DNA from: Isoetes taiwanensis
Lineage: Eukaryota; Streptophyta; Lycopodiopsida; Isoetales; Isoetaceae
Length of the DNA stretch: 64,000 nt
Reading direction: 5' to 3'
Assembly (NCBI GenBank): GCA_021234155.1
Contig: JAJEKV010000139.1
Span: 1,296,386-1,360,385 of the forward strand
The notes beneath the pieces were generated by a model. The model had not been told where the DNA came from and made no database searches. It saw nothing but the letters and a program-made list of their open reading frames with translations. Both the position numbers and the translations under genes were made by a program. Shown here piece after piece: positions 1-11,638 of this stretch. Within the stretch, counting starts at the first letter, position 1. Each line of letters begins with the position of its first letter.

Positions 1-104
1 TTCTCATTTATCACATTTGAAGGCAATATTGCTCTACTTCTTTTGATATCTCATCATTTCAGTAATAAAGTTCAAGTCAAAGTTAGAAATATATTGTGGC
101 TAAT

Positions 105-470
105 AGAATAGAATAGAATAGAATAGAATTGTTTTTATCGTCCACGGAGACCAATCGGCCTATGGGACCCAATACAAAAGCCTTGGCCGAGTACATTCTT
201 GCCGAATAAAAACCCCGCCAAGGATTTTCGAGGGTAAAACCGTGGCGACAATAAGGCTGCCGACATCAATAAATGGTTGATTGGGGGGCATATCGAGCCC
301 TCAAGTCCGATACTTCTGAATCTATGATCCGAGTGAGCGCACCGAAGTCGGTGCCCGATATCATGTGTAGCGGCTCATCGGGTCTAATCAATCGAGCATA
401 AGCGTGTCCGAATCTGATCATATGCTGGGCAGCTCTGGAATGAGATCTACAACCTCAGAGGCCATAATCA
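105..470 (-). mobile_element. LINE 3' end fragment (copy A), TATTC-type tail
   Basis: Minus-strand 3' end of the LINE family also seen at 9.7, 12.6 and 23.1 kb. The low-coordinate edge is a (TAGAA)n run, which is the element's tail read on the opposite strand. It is followed by the shared terminal block 'gtccacggagaccaatcgg' and an AAAACCCCGCC / GAGGG-AAAACCG hairpin-like stretch. The similarity to the other copies fades near 470, so this copy is strongly 5' truncated. It has no coding capacity. A target duplication could not be fixed. Confidence 0.75.
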
Positions 471-1548
471 ACCGGCCTAGATTTTATATCTTGACCGATA
501 TTTTTGCTCTATTGAGCTATTCTACATTCAATTTCTTTAATAATAAAAATCTGTGTCCTTTGAAAAAAAAAAGAAACAACAACTTGCTAGCTATGACAAA
601 ACCCAACTAGCATATTCATCTATTAAGGGTCAATCCCGTAATGGTATTATTTGCCCACATAAAATCAAGACCTAAGGTGGCGATTTATCCTAAGACAAAG
701 TATTTTAACCAAATCTAAAAGTACATATAAGGTCCTTTAACTTCACAACCACAACCAATAAGTATTAGTCATGCTAAATAAGTGCATGATCAACTGAAAC
801 ATAGATTGTTAACCAAGAGAATGCTAATCATATAGTTTGAAGACCTAGTATTCAAATGTAATAGCTGAAATCAATAGGAAGTGAACATTGTATCCCAGAA
901 TACTAAAGTCAATATGATGGGGATACAAGCTCGGCCATAATTCAAAAAAACAGCATGAGAAAATGCTTCTGAATGTGAGCATAAACACAAAGGACATCAA
1001 ATAAATTTTGTGCATTTAGAGAGAAGTTTTAGCTGTATCAAATATTCCGTAGGCCTTAAATCGCAAGCAAAGCCATAACATTTCAACAATAGTAGAAAAT
1101 ATATATCTTATATGTTCAAGTCAAAACATCAAGTATAGTTTAAAGAGGCTTCCTAGAACTACCTATGGCAGAGTACAAAATACCCTTTGATAATGCAGAT
1201 GTTTTATCCCAAAGAGTAGTTAAGGCACAACTTATACATCACCAATAAAGAAGCCAGATAATAACTCCCTTTAATATACTTAGGTATTAAATTTCGAATA
1301 CTCTAAAGCCAGAAGTTAGAGTATAAAGATATGACCAAGTGTTGTAGCAATGACCATGAAGCCATCTTTCTTCAAACTAATCAAGAGAAACAGAGTTAGC
1401 ACAATAAGAGGAGAAGGTTGGTACATGCATCCATTTAATACATGGTTAGCTTGATGGAGGTAACAATGCAAGAGACAAAATATACAATAAGCTTATTGGT
1501 TTATTACCTTTCACTTATTGTACTATCTTTGCACAACCAAATTATAAG
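471..1548. other. No recognised gene
   Basis: AT-rich sequence with no ORF resembling a known family, no clear repeat ends and no RNA gene that I can recognise. Confidence 0.5.
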
Positions 1549-2245
1549 CTAGATGTGTATTTGTATGTGCTTAAAATACCCCCAAGGATGAAAGTTAACA
1601 TAGCTTGAAATGCTTGTCCCCATATACCTGAAGGGTTTGTGTCTGTTCCTGGTGCCAAACGTAACTATTTTGGTTTTCGTGAGGTTCACTGTCAGCCCTG
1701 TTCTCTCGCAGAATGTCTCTAGGAGCCTTAGTAGCAAATGCATACCCTTATTTTTTGTAGACATCATGCTTAAGTCATCAGCATATAGCATAATAGGTAC
1801 CTTGGTGTCCCCAGTGTTGTCAGGTACGTTTAGTACGGTACGGGTATTATACGTACTTAACGTATTAATACTGTATGCATACCTCTCATTTAAAAAGTAC
1901 TTTAGATACGTTTTTTGGAATTATAAAATACTTATTAAATACGTAAAATACGTACTTTACGTACAATACGTTAAGTACTTCCTGTAATTTTTTAGAACTA
2001 TTATTTCTTGTATTGCAGTTGAAATAGTTGCAATAACAACTAGTATGAAGAACTTCAAGTTTTAAATAATGAACAAGAATATATTACTCTAGAAAATTAA
2101 GTATTTCTCAAAGTTTTCAATCCAAAATCCATGATAAAACAAGGAGAAAGATGAGTCTGCATCTCCATCTCCATTCCGATTCGGCGGCTAGGATAAGAAG
2201 AGGGGGAAAACGCAGAGGTTTTGGGTTTTTATTTGCAAGAAATTT

Positions 2246-2280
<35 letters not shown>

Positions 2281-3326
2281 TACAATTCTATAATTTCCCT
2301 AATGTCTAAAGTCTCCTAATGTGTTTTTTACTCCTATTCTATAATACATAATAACGCATTTTTCCTAAGCCAATTCTATTGATCTAATGTCATTTGGACG
2401 CCTTTTTTTTTTTTAAGTATGTATCATACGTACTGTACGTATTAATATAAGTACGGTATTAATAAAACAAGAGCTCAATTTGACCTGTCAACTTATAGGT
2501 ATAGTACGTATAGTAATATGAGGAAGGTACGGGACGTATGTAAACGTAAAATACGGGTATTTAAGCAACACTGGGTGTCCCTCAGTGTGGGGGCATCTGT
2601 GTCCTCTTGTTGTTCTGCGATGAAACCCTGTAACGCATCTATGTATATACCGAATAATGTGGGGGACAGAGAGCACCCTTGTTTAACTCCTGTGTCACAA
2701 TCTATCGCCTGCCTTTCCTGTTCCATTTTTGCATACACTCTCTGGTATAATCGTGCAATTGATCCTACCATGTCTTCTGTGGCCCGCATATCTATTAATC
2801 TCTGTAACAACTTTTTCCTCGGGACGGTGTCAAATGCTTTTCTAAAGTCTACAAAACAGCATATTACTTTCTTTCCATACGATCTGCTTTGCTTTATTAG
2901 TATTCGGAGGGTTACCCGATGATCTATGGTTGAGTGTTCTGGTCTGAAGCCTGCCTGTCCTTGTGCTCTTAGGTTATCTGTTTCTGCCCACTGTTTCAAT
3001 TTGTTGTCCAGTACGTTCCCGAACCACTTTGTAAAAATCGAGCTAACCATTATCGTTCTATGGTTTCTAGGCTCTTCCTTGCTCCCCCCTTTATGTAGGC
3101 GTATTATCCTGTTGTATGCCCATCTATCTGGGAGCCCTGTGTGAACTATGCCATTGAAGATGTTGGTGACCTGTTTCCCAATTACGGTATCCACACATTT
3201 CAGTAGCTCCACAATTAATCTGTAAAGGTCTGGGGCTTTGTTATTGGCCAACTTATAGAGTGCGACCATTAACTCCTGCATGCCAAAACACGGTTTGTTT
3301 ATCTCCTGTATGGTGGGTATTGGCAT
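1549..3326 (-). pseudogene. LINE reverse transcriptase, split by hAT insertion
   Basis: Two minus-strand reading frames, 3326-2574 and 1811-1549, are the two halves of one RT domain. The first half carries 'NNKAPDLYRLIVELLK', 'GQAGFRPEHSTIDH', 'CFVDFRKAFDTVPRKKL' and 'GVKQGCSLSPTLFGIYID'. The second half carries the catalytic 'MLYADDL' and a following 'FRYMGTSI'. Between them lies a 762-bp element at 1812-2573. Dropping that element and one copy of its 8-bp duplication leaves the reading frame continuous across the join, so the RT was still open when the hAT element landed. The protein lacks the downstream thumb and Cys/His region. Confidence 0.85.
1804..2581. mobile_element. Non-autonomous hAT element (1812-2573) with 8-bp TSD
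   Basis: The direct repeat GGTGTCCC stands at 1804-1811 and 2574-2581. It flanks an element that starts CAGTGTTG and ends CAACACTG, a perfect 8-bp inverted terminus followed by a looser one. An 8-bp duplication plus a CAGTGTTG-type end is the signature of plant hAT transposons. The interior codes for nothing, contains a long T run at about 2248-2278, and is packed near both ends with GTACG / CGTAC / ACGTA motifs (for example 1821-1960 and 2410-2560). These look like subterminal transposase-binding repeats. Confidence 0.88.
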
Positions 3327-4623
3327 TGGTGATGCTCCTGCTTATATCAAGGTATTTCTCCCATTCGGCTCCTACGATATCGTGTGGTGAATTCTCTGGT
3401 TTTCTATTCCCTCCTCCCTTTACTTTAAGTCCTTTCTAGAACTTTTTGGGTTGCCTTTTTAATATTTTGGCCAAACCATTGGTGCTGTAAGTTCTTGTTT
3501 CGTTTCGTTTTCAACATCCTTAGGTATGCTGCCCTTTCTGTTTGATATGTTTCCGTGCCTCTATACTCTTTGACTCTTCTTTTCGTTCCCTACACTCCTC
3601 ATCATACCATACCGAGGCCCTGAAAGCATTGCTCTTCCTGGGCCTCTTGCATTTTCCAAAGACATCTGTTGCCACCTTCACCATTATATCATTAAGTGTG
3701 TTTCCCATTTTCATCTGCTCCATGTTCCTCCCATGCCCAATTCCCCATTTCTGATCTGACATTTCTTGTGAAGGTATTTGCATGCCTATTCTGAAATTGT
3801 ATTTTCACTTTCGCATTATTTTCCCTATGTGTTGTATCTGCCTATGCTTGTTCGCTCTGTTTGAGCATTAGCTGAATGGGTCTGTGGCTATCCCTCTTCC
3901 CAGTCGGCCGCTCCAATAACACGAAGCTTAAGATGTTTGCCGTTCCTTGGTCATTTAATATCACATAATCAACTATGCTTTTCCCATTTGTGTTCTGGCT
4001 TGTAAATTCCCCGGATCTACACTATTTTTGTACCCCGTTGGCTATAATTGCCTCTGTCGCTGTACATATCTCTAACAGTAACTCACCTTCAGCATTGATC
4101 CCTGCCTTGTCCTCTGTACTTCTTCTCCAATCCTATGACCTCGTAGTATGTATCCATTGTGCATCCACTTTGTTTATGCTCACAATTTGTGCTTGCTTCT
4201 GACATGTTCTGGCATTCAGGTCCTCTATCAGTATCATGGGTCCCTGGACCTTCCATTTCATCATACTCTCCCCCAGGTCCAGAGTTCCAGCTTGTCACTG
4301 TTTGGTTATAATCAGAGTTAAATCTTTTTTGTTTTGCAATTGTATGCTTAGCATCATGTATCTTCTATTGATATCTGAATGTAAAATACATGCATTATTG
4401 GCTATACTCTCTTTCACATAGCAGGCTAGGCCCGCACTCCCTCTTCCTATCTTAAAATCTTTATCTTTCCAACATGTAAATAGCTGATACCCCTCTTTCT
4501 CTGACAGTCGCTTGATGTTGTGTTTCCATGTCTCTACTAGACATATTATATCGCAGTTATGGGCCTCCTCGAGTCTCTCTCCATCATTCCATGGGTATCC
4601 TGTGCAATTCCAATACCATATGG

Positions 4624-5699
4624 TCAGTGTCTTTTCCCCGAGGCTGCTCCTTCGGGGTCTCTGTATCTTTCAGGCCCGTTGGGTACATTCTTCTGGTTAA
4701 GCCCCTGGTTTTTGTGATCGAGGCTGGGCCCATATGTCCGTTTTGGTGCACATGATCTCGCTGACCCGTTTCCGTTTCGTCCTCCTATCCCGGGCTGCAT
4801 CACTTCGAGAGCTCTCTCCATCGGTGCTCCCCCCGATGTTCCCCCCTCCTGTCCCTGCTTTGTCGCCGTCGGAGGGTTGTTGTCCTCCCCCTCCGGCCCT
4901 TTTGACCTTATGGCATCCAGTCTCTCCATGTTCTGCTCTTGTCCCAAGAGTGGCTGATCCCTGATCCGTTTGTGCAGGTAAACATTCCCATTTCTGACTC
5001 CAACATGCATCACTGCCTGATTCAATTCCCTGGCTCTGGCCAATTCTCCGTGTAGCCCCTGACGTTGCATGACTGTTAGTGCTTCTTGCACCTTGATTTC
5101 ATTTCTCAATCTGGATCCCATGCACAGTATTTGTTCCTTGGCTGTCATGTCTCTGAGTGTCAGATTTATGTGCCTTGCCCATCCCCTCCATTGGCCCGAT
5201 CGCACTGCTTTGACGATTATGCTTCAGTGTTCTTTGAAGATCGTCTCTATTATCTCTGCGGTAACTCGATACATGTCTTCGTTAGGTTTCTCTGCTATCC
5301 CAGCCTAATGTCATGTTTAATCCTATTCTGTTCTTCAAATTCCATGATATGCGGCTTTATTCTATCAAAGGATTCCCATGTATCTAACTCAATATTCACC
5401 TTTTCTAACTCAACCAACCTCTGCATGATCTTGGCTTTCTCTTCCTCGATCTCGTTTATCCTCGGTTGCATCTCCTCGCTCGTCCTCTCGACTCTTTGTA
5501 CCCTTATATCCATGCTGGAGATGGTTATCTTGTTACGATTAGCCGTTTCTGCCAGCGTATTGAGTGCATCCATGCTTGGGATTCTAGCTTCCAACTGCTT
5601 ATTCATCTGGGCTAGGAAGTCTTTGAGATCTTGTTGGCTTACTGGTGCTCTTGCCGTATTTCCCCCCTTCTGTTGACTGAGGCTGATGTAATCCGCCAT
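4624..5699 (-). CDS. LINE E ORF1-like coiled-coil protein (two frames)
   Basis: Frame 5699-5295 begins MADYISLSQQKGG and becomes a heptad-rich, charged helix around 'IEEEKAKIMQRLVELEKVN'. Frame 5205-4624 continues with 'MTAKEQILCMGSRLRNEI', 'LTVMQRQGLHGELARAREL' and a Gly/Arg/Pro-rich tail. A coiled coil followed by a basic nucleic-acid-binding region is the usual architecture of LINE ORF1 proteins, which coat the element RNA. The two frames overlap a short gap and probably represent one broken ORF. The start at 5697-5699 is the first Met in a good frame. No zinc knuckle was seen. Confidence 0.55.
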
Positions 5700-6115
5700 C
5701 GATCCTTAGTGCAATACACAGTGGCAGTATTCGTCTAGGTGACTGTGATGGAGTTCTTCTGTTGTGGTTACTGTATCTCCTCCATATAATATATTCCATC
5801 TCCCAAACCGTCCCTTATTTGAAACACCCATAATGCAAAATTTGAATTTGAAATGGTCATAATTATTCTACCCACCTCTATATATTATTCGATTTGTTGT
5901 TTTGGATCTCATATACCGTTATGTATGTAGTCGGGTATTTAGTATTTCTCAGCCTGATTTTGAGAGTAAAGGCGGTAGGTTTTACCTTACCGTTCCTGTT
6001 GATTGACCGGGGATGATCCTTTCTGTACCAATCTGACTTTCGGTAGTTAGCTACCAAGATGTTTTGTTATTTATTATTTTATTTGTCTCGTTATTCTATC
6101 ATTTTGGTGATCCAG

Positions 6116-6345
6116 GTACCAGTTGGAGAGTCGAGCCCTCGCTATCCTGGCCTACGGCGGGAGTTACACCCCTCAGTCCGTAGCATAGCCCAGTCTCCTT
6201 TTCGACGATAGTACAAATCCTTTCTGTTGTCTTGTCTTCTGTGTTGCCCATATTTACTCTGTTCATGAGGGCTTTGAGTTCATAGTGGTCCGGATTACCA
6301 GTTGGTATGTCTAGCCCTCGCTATCCTGGTGTACGGTGGAGGCTG
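6116..6345. repeat. Direct repeat in LINE E 5' region
   Basis: A ~45-bp block beginning 'taccagttgg' and containing 'agccctcgctatcctgg' occurs at about 6116 and again at about 6297. Both copies are followed by a 'tacgg' segment. It lies upstream of ORF1 and resembles the repeated 5' UTR units of some LINEs. Confidence 0.6.
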
Positions 6346-6414
6346 GGCCTCTCTGTCTCGTATCTTGTTCCGTCCGCCTTTTACTCATATAAATAATTGC
6401 TTGCTTATTCTTGT

Positions 6415-6560
6415 TCGTCGGGTCTCCCTATTGTGATGACTTGTCTCTCTTTTCCCTTTGCCACCTGCAAATTTCATATGCTGGTATCTATTGGCCTCCC
6501 TACTGTGGTGATTTTTATTCCCCTTGTATTCGCCACCTGCATTCTTCATATCACGTCTGC
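6415..6560. repeat. Tandem ~70-bp repeat
   Basis: Two diverged copies of a unit containing 'tctccctattgtgatgac' / 'cctccctactgtggtgat' and then 'gccacctgc', 'ttcatat'. It probably belongs to the LINE E 5' region. Confidence 0.55.
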
Positions 6561-6799
6561 ATCCACCACGGAATAGTAAATAGTGTAAAAATGGTTTTAT
6601 TCCATTGCATTTGATGCTTTTATATTGAGATTAAAGATTACTGTATCATGTGTAGATGGTTCATCCATCTTGCTTTGATTCATCCCTTTATTAGTGTGAT
6701 ATTTCAAGCTAGAAAATTTTTGGTTTTGCATCAGCAGAAAGTACAATGCAATAAAAAATTTGGTCGTGCAAGTTTAGCAAACACAGGAATTATAACTTT

Positions 6800-7075
6800 G
6801 TGTGACGACAACAACAGGTTGTGCTAACAAGTTTGTTTGATGCTATGTTTTGCAGATAGTACTTCCTAGCTAGTAGTTGGTGCCAATGAGTTAAGAATTT
6901 GGTACTATAACTATAGGGAACAACTGCCAGTTAGCAAATTATGCTAATAGGTTATTTGGTTACTATGTTTTGCAGACAGTCTTGCTATGTTTTGCAACAA
7001 GTTAGTGATTTGGTGTTATATTTGTAGGCAACAATTGTTAGATAGCAAGTTATGCTAACAATTTATGTGACGCTC
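6800..7075. repeat. Three degenerate ~110-125-bp tandem units
   Basis: Each unit carries variants of 'gctaacaagtt...', 'gctatgttttgcagatagt' and 'atttggt(a/g)(c/t)tat...tagg'. No coding content. The repeat stops at 'tatgtgacg' (about 7071). It may be a 5' non-coding part of the CACTA element that follows, but no CACTA 5' terminus was found. Confidence 0.5.
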
Positions 7076-8140
7076 CCCACCAAATATACAAAGCCTCGTC
7101 GTACATCTCGCAGGAAATCCTTCATCCAGCACACTTGCCGCATGGGCCCTCCGTCTATCTCGCACCTGGGATTGCCATGGTCCGGGAAGGGGACACGAAG
7201 GTGTCTTGTGTGCCCTTCCCCTATGTGCTTCTATAACAGCGGAAGCATAAACATAAACATCAGCACTAGCAATAACAATACAATTGTATAAGACAATTGT
7301 AGAAGAAGTATAAGACGGGACGAGAACACAAAAGAAAGTACAGTTTAATGCCAAATGCTTCGCCTCCGTCCGTTTGAATTGAAAAGCACTATAAGAAGTC
7401 CCGAGTAAGAATGTGCATTTTAATTTTATTATTTAATTCATTCAATATATCTAACTTACTTTTATTCTTATTATAGTATTTGGACATGCTTGACAAAAAT
7501 CCGGAACATGCCAATGCAATAGATAGTCCCAGGTCATCTGAATCATCTGGTCTACTCCATTATATATGTGGAATTTTTAGTTCTAGTTCTAGTTCTAGTT
7601 CAGAGGAGACTCACGAACTTGATAGAGGCCACACTAGGGGGGGCTACAAAAGTCAAGGGGCATTTTAAGAAAGGCTTGCATGATAACATTCACATAAGTG
7701 AAACTGAATGACATGGCTGATCAACTCCCTCTTCACCTTAGAGCTGTTATTGTCCCATTTGTTTGATCAACGCTAGGTTGTTGGGAAGGGGAATTGCCTC
7801 CAATGTTAGAAGAGTTTATGTACTGGGGCCATAAATAAGGAACTTAAGTGTCTATATGCCACTATATTTTATGTATGGACAAATATTTTGGATGTTATGA
7901 AGTTTCACATTTATATGTTTTATAATACTTTATAAAACCATGAAAATAATGAACATTTGTAGTGTTGGATAAATTATTCTTCTCAATGCATTTTTTAGCC
8001 TCTCGCTTCCTTTTTGTTGTAATTATCAAAAGTTATAAATAAACAAAAGCGGAGTATATACTCTTATATACCTATGTCTTGTATACTCAAAGTGGTTTCA
8101 TTGGTGAGAGTGGGTTGATGGAAGCTATCCAAAATTACTT
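7076..8140. other. No convincing gene; Ser-rich short ORF
   Basis: GC-richer at 7080-7230, then AT-rich. A 62-residue plus-strand ORF at 7480-7668 has a run of eight Ser residues from an AGTTCT repeat followed by acidic residues. It could be an upstream exon of the CACTA ORF but matches nothing I recognise. Confidence 0.4.
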
Positions 8141-8802
8141 CCCAACCACTAACAACGATGCAAATGTCAATGATGAAGGAGAGGCCTATTACACTTCTTG
8201 AGAGAGAGACTAGCAAACCACTATATCCAAATGCAAAAATATCACATCTTGTGGCATGCATACTCATCCTCAACCTACAACATCAATCAAGTTGGAGTAA
8301 TAATAGCGTGGATGATCTTCTCGGGTTAGTGATTTGAAGCAAAACTAGTTGTTTTTTGCATGTTTTTTTCTTAACACTTTTTCTCTTTTGCTAGTTTACA
8401 AATGTATTCATGCATGTGTGAATGAGTGCATCTTGTTCCGCAATGAATATAGTGTTATGAGTACATGTCCCAAGTGCCATGAACCACGATATGATGAAAA
8501 AGCAAAGTCAAAAGTACCAAAGAAAGTCTTGCGGCACATGCGGATTATCCCTCGGTTACAAATTATGTTCAAATGTTCTTCCCTAGCCCAATTCATGGAC
8601 TTTCATGCAAAACATCGAAGCAACGATGGAATCTTAAGGTATCCAACTAATGGCGAGGCCTTGAAACATATAGAAAGCAAATGGAAACATTTCAAGGATG
8701 AACCAAGGAATGTTTGTCTCGCTTTAGGCATAACACTATGTCATCTACCCATAGTGTTTGGCCCATTGTTGTTATAAACTATAACATACCACCTTGGATG
8801 GC

Positions 8803-9508
8803 TTGATACTGATATTCTTCCTCCGTCTAATAAGTGGTCTCTTCAACTTCCTCCTCTTCAATGGCAGAAGGTGTGGTCTTGGGCATGGGACAAGCTACTT
8901 CATCCTAAAGTGGCAGTTCTTTGGTGGCAGATTCTTCATAGGTGTCTGCGGGTTAATGTGCTTGTCCATAAGTTTAACCCTAGAATATCAATTCAGTGTC
9001 CAGTATGCAAGCGTGGATCTGAGACCATTGAGCATTGCTTTTTTATGTGTGAACACCTTAGACAGGTATGGGACCGGTTGTTTTCTTTTTCGAGTTTCAC
9101 TAACAAGTCAACAACCGCTTTTGGCAATTTACCCAAGTACACAGGACAGAGTTACAAGGCGGGCTTTTCATCTAGCGGCCCGGATGGTTGCTTTGGACTA
9201 TCTGGAAAGACGCGAAGATTGGTAATCTTCAAAGGTCCGGATGTGGCGGATAATCGTGTTCTCCAAGAAGCTCAAGGTTACATTCTAAAAGTCGTATCAT
9301 TGTTCTTCACTTGCCCCTCGCAAGAGGCGATTGATTTTTGAGGAGTTTTTGGATGTGCACTCTTATGCTTAGGCAGGTTGCTTCACTTTCGGTGGGTCTC
9401 CGCTTATCCGCTTTGAGATTTTATTCTGTCTCTGTATTTATACTTGTATTTGACTCTTTGATTGAATAAAGTCGGCGTCCTTCAACAAAAAAACCAAAAA
9501 AAAAAAAA
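8803..9508 (+). mobile_element. 5'-truncated L1 LINE end with poly(A) and ~14-bp TSD
   Basis: The sequence CCACCTTGGATGG occurs at 8789-8801 and 9509-9521 and duplicates a stretch of the TNP2 coding sequence. Between the copies is a plus-strand L1 3' end. It has the zf-RVT zinc-binding domain ('LHPKVAVLWWQILHRCL', 'CPVCKRGSETIEHCFFMC'), a 3' UTR with AATAAA at about 9464, and an A-rich tail at 9486-9508. The zinc ligands are the C-x2-C and H-C-x4-C pairs. This is ordinary plant L1 retrotransposition. The domain is frame-shifted downstream of the zinc site. Confidence 0.88.
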
Positions 9509-9695
9509 CCACCTTGGATGGCAACTAAGGCAGGCCATTTAATGCTAACCCTCATAGTTCCAGGTACATATGTCTTGACATATTCTTGCAATATATTTTT
9601 ATAAGGTTGTGGGTTTTTATTTAATAATGCAATGATATTCTTTTAGGGAAATATCAAGTGAAGGATATGAATGTATACTTGGAACCACTTGTAGA

Positions 9696-11638
9696 ATAAG
9701 AATAAGAATAGATTTTTAGCGTCCACGGAGACCAATTGGCCTATGGGGCCCAAACCAAAAAGAGAGCGACAAGCCTATTACGGCGATTAAAAACCCCCAC
9801 CGGAAGGGTTTTGGGAAAAACCTTAGCGATGTAATAAGTATCTTTGGAACGCCGCATCTGATTGTATAGGGCGGTTTCAATGCATCCCGTAGGACACAAA
9901 ACCCCGTCCGGTGCATCCATAACCTCCCGGAGGTATGACCCCAACAAACCCATCGGCCGCCGTGGTCAATAATCGATGCAACGGTGGCGGGGCACTAATG
10001 TCGAGCATATCGCTCTGGGATATGAGCAAATCTTTGGGCGGATCGGAGGACATGACATTCATCCTCAATAGCACCACAATGGCAACAGCGGCAAACCCTT
10101 TGCTCCGGTGCTTCCCGAGCCCAACGTCATGTTTCAATGCGGGCGATGTGCACCCGTCGCGAATGGAAGCTATAAGTCTGCGCGCTTCTTCATGGGCGCC
10201 GGGTGTACAAAATCTTTGGTGTGGGCCTCTCGTGAGCCTAGGATTGACTTCGCCGCTGATAGTGTGCCCGGCAACATCGTCGAGCATCGCATCCCGAGCT
10301 TACGGCGGAAAGTAGCATCTAGGTGCGACTTAAGTGCCTTGCGATCTTTCTTTGTCACGACACGGGCCACTGTTTGCACCTCCTTGCACACCCCAAAGTG
10401 AGAACCAGGAGCTTGCTTGTCTTTCAGTGAGGATTTGGGCGTTGAGGACCCATCGCCATGGCCAAAGCAAAGGTTGGGACAAGCGTGTATCAACCATAGC
10501 GACCACCTTGCACGGAAGTAAACGATATGGCGTTCCAATGCGGCTTAGTTGAAGGGGCGAAAAGCCTCTGAAGTAGGATGCGGTATGGAAATGTGGACTT
10601 CACCCCAAGGGCCGTTGCCAGGCCTTACGCACTGCTCAAGATCATTCCAGTGCTAAGAGATATCATCGGACCCACATACGCCCCCCCCACAAAGGGCGGC
10701 TCGACCAAGGCCCGAAACAGGTGTGTGGTGGCCCCGGGCATACAACTCGCCTTTGTGGTCATTGTTACGCATGGCATACGGTGCCTTCCAACCCGCCGTG
10801 ACCATGGCCCGATGGCGGCATCCCAATGGGTGGTAGTTGAGAACTTCGATCCCCAAGTACTTGTAGGTCTGACCACCTCTACCTTGCTCTACCTCTTGTC
10901 CCCGGTAAGTGAATGAGGGAAGCCTTGGGCGGGATGATGCTACCGGCCAGCACCTAGTTTTGGCCAAGTTAACTCACATGCGAAATCGGCAAAAAGTGTC
11001 AAGAGCATCCGGTGGCGTTGCATGTCCTCCTGGAGCATAGGCGGAGGTTGACATCATCGCGATAGCATATATGAGTTGCGGATTGTGTGATGCATGAGAT
11101 GGGCACCCGCACCTCCATGCTCGGAAGAGCCAATCTTCGGTTGGTCAATGTATAGGCCAAAGAGTGTGGGGAGAGGGGCAACCACGGCGCATACTCAATA
11201 CTACCGATTCACGGCTGTCACGGCGATGTGATAACGACCAGAAAGCATGCCTCGTGCGGCCACATCTTGCGATTCTGCAAGTCAAAGGGGGTCCCAAATG
11301 CCGCGTCTATCCATAGCTTTGTCGCGGGGCACCGTGTCAAAAAGCTTTTGCGAAATCCACGAAACAACAGTACAGGTTTTGTCGGCGATTCCTGCTATCC
11401 TCAATCAATGTCGCAGAGTGAAGATATGATTAATGGTGGAGTGCACGGGCACGAAACCTGCACGTAAGAGTCGCGACATCTGTTTCCCTCACCATATTGT
11501 CACCGCTGCTCGAGAATGCCGATAACGGTTTTGCAAAGAGAGAGTGACCATAATAGTACGGTAGTTGGCCGGGCATTGAGGGTCCCCTGCTTTGTATATG
11601 GGCACAACTCTGCTAGTGGTCCACTGCGGAGGAAAGCC
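9696..11638 (-). mobile_element. LINE copy B, 5' truncated, 5-bp TSD
   Basis: The 1.94-kb minus-strand LINE is flanked by GTAGA at 9691-9695 and 11639-11643 and splits the TNP2 codons for 'PLV-ENLDLL'. The tail is (TTCTTA)n-like, followed inward by the family's terminal block. The coding remnants are the C-terminal third of the RT and the following region: the YADD region near 11060-11040 (disturbed by a small indel), 'YKYLGIEVLNYHPLGC' at about 10880-10830 and 'ALVEPPFVGGAYVG'. It is about 35-40% of full length. Confidence 0.8.

Larger units (their letters stand above)
1549..6600 (-). mobile_element. LINE element E (ORF1, APE endonuclease, RT), interrupted by a hAT element
   Basis: A long minus-strand non-LTR retrotransposon. 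In coding order it has 5' repeats (6560-6116), a coiled-coil ORF1 (5699-4624), an APE-type endonuclease (about 4620-3700, frame broken by stops) and a reverse transcriptase (3326-1549). Endonuclease landmarks visible in translation are an N-terminal 'WNCTGYPW' block, 'CLVETWKH', 'ILIEDLNAR' (normally GDxNA), 'SIVDYVI' and 'DSHRPI'. The 3' end is missing: homology stops soon after the YADD box, near 1600, and no tail is present. It belongs to the same broad clade as the other RT copies in the window. The 5' limit is approximate. Confidence 0.75.

Noticed and set aside
404-610. 68-aa plus ORF near the left edge
   Set aside because: Starts inside the antisense of LINE copy A and has no recognisable content.
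1812-2573. Plus and minus ORFs reading through this block as parts of one protein
   Set aside because: The block is a hAT insertion; ORFs crossing its edges join unrelated sequence.
7055-7354. Possible solo LTR starting TGTGACGCTCC near 7069
   Set aside because: The start resembles gypsy LTRs, but no matching end, target duplication or partner LTR could be found.
8871-9341. 156-aa plus ORF as a host gene
   Set aside because: It is the zf-RVT end of the L1 insertion flanked by its target duplication.
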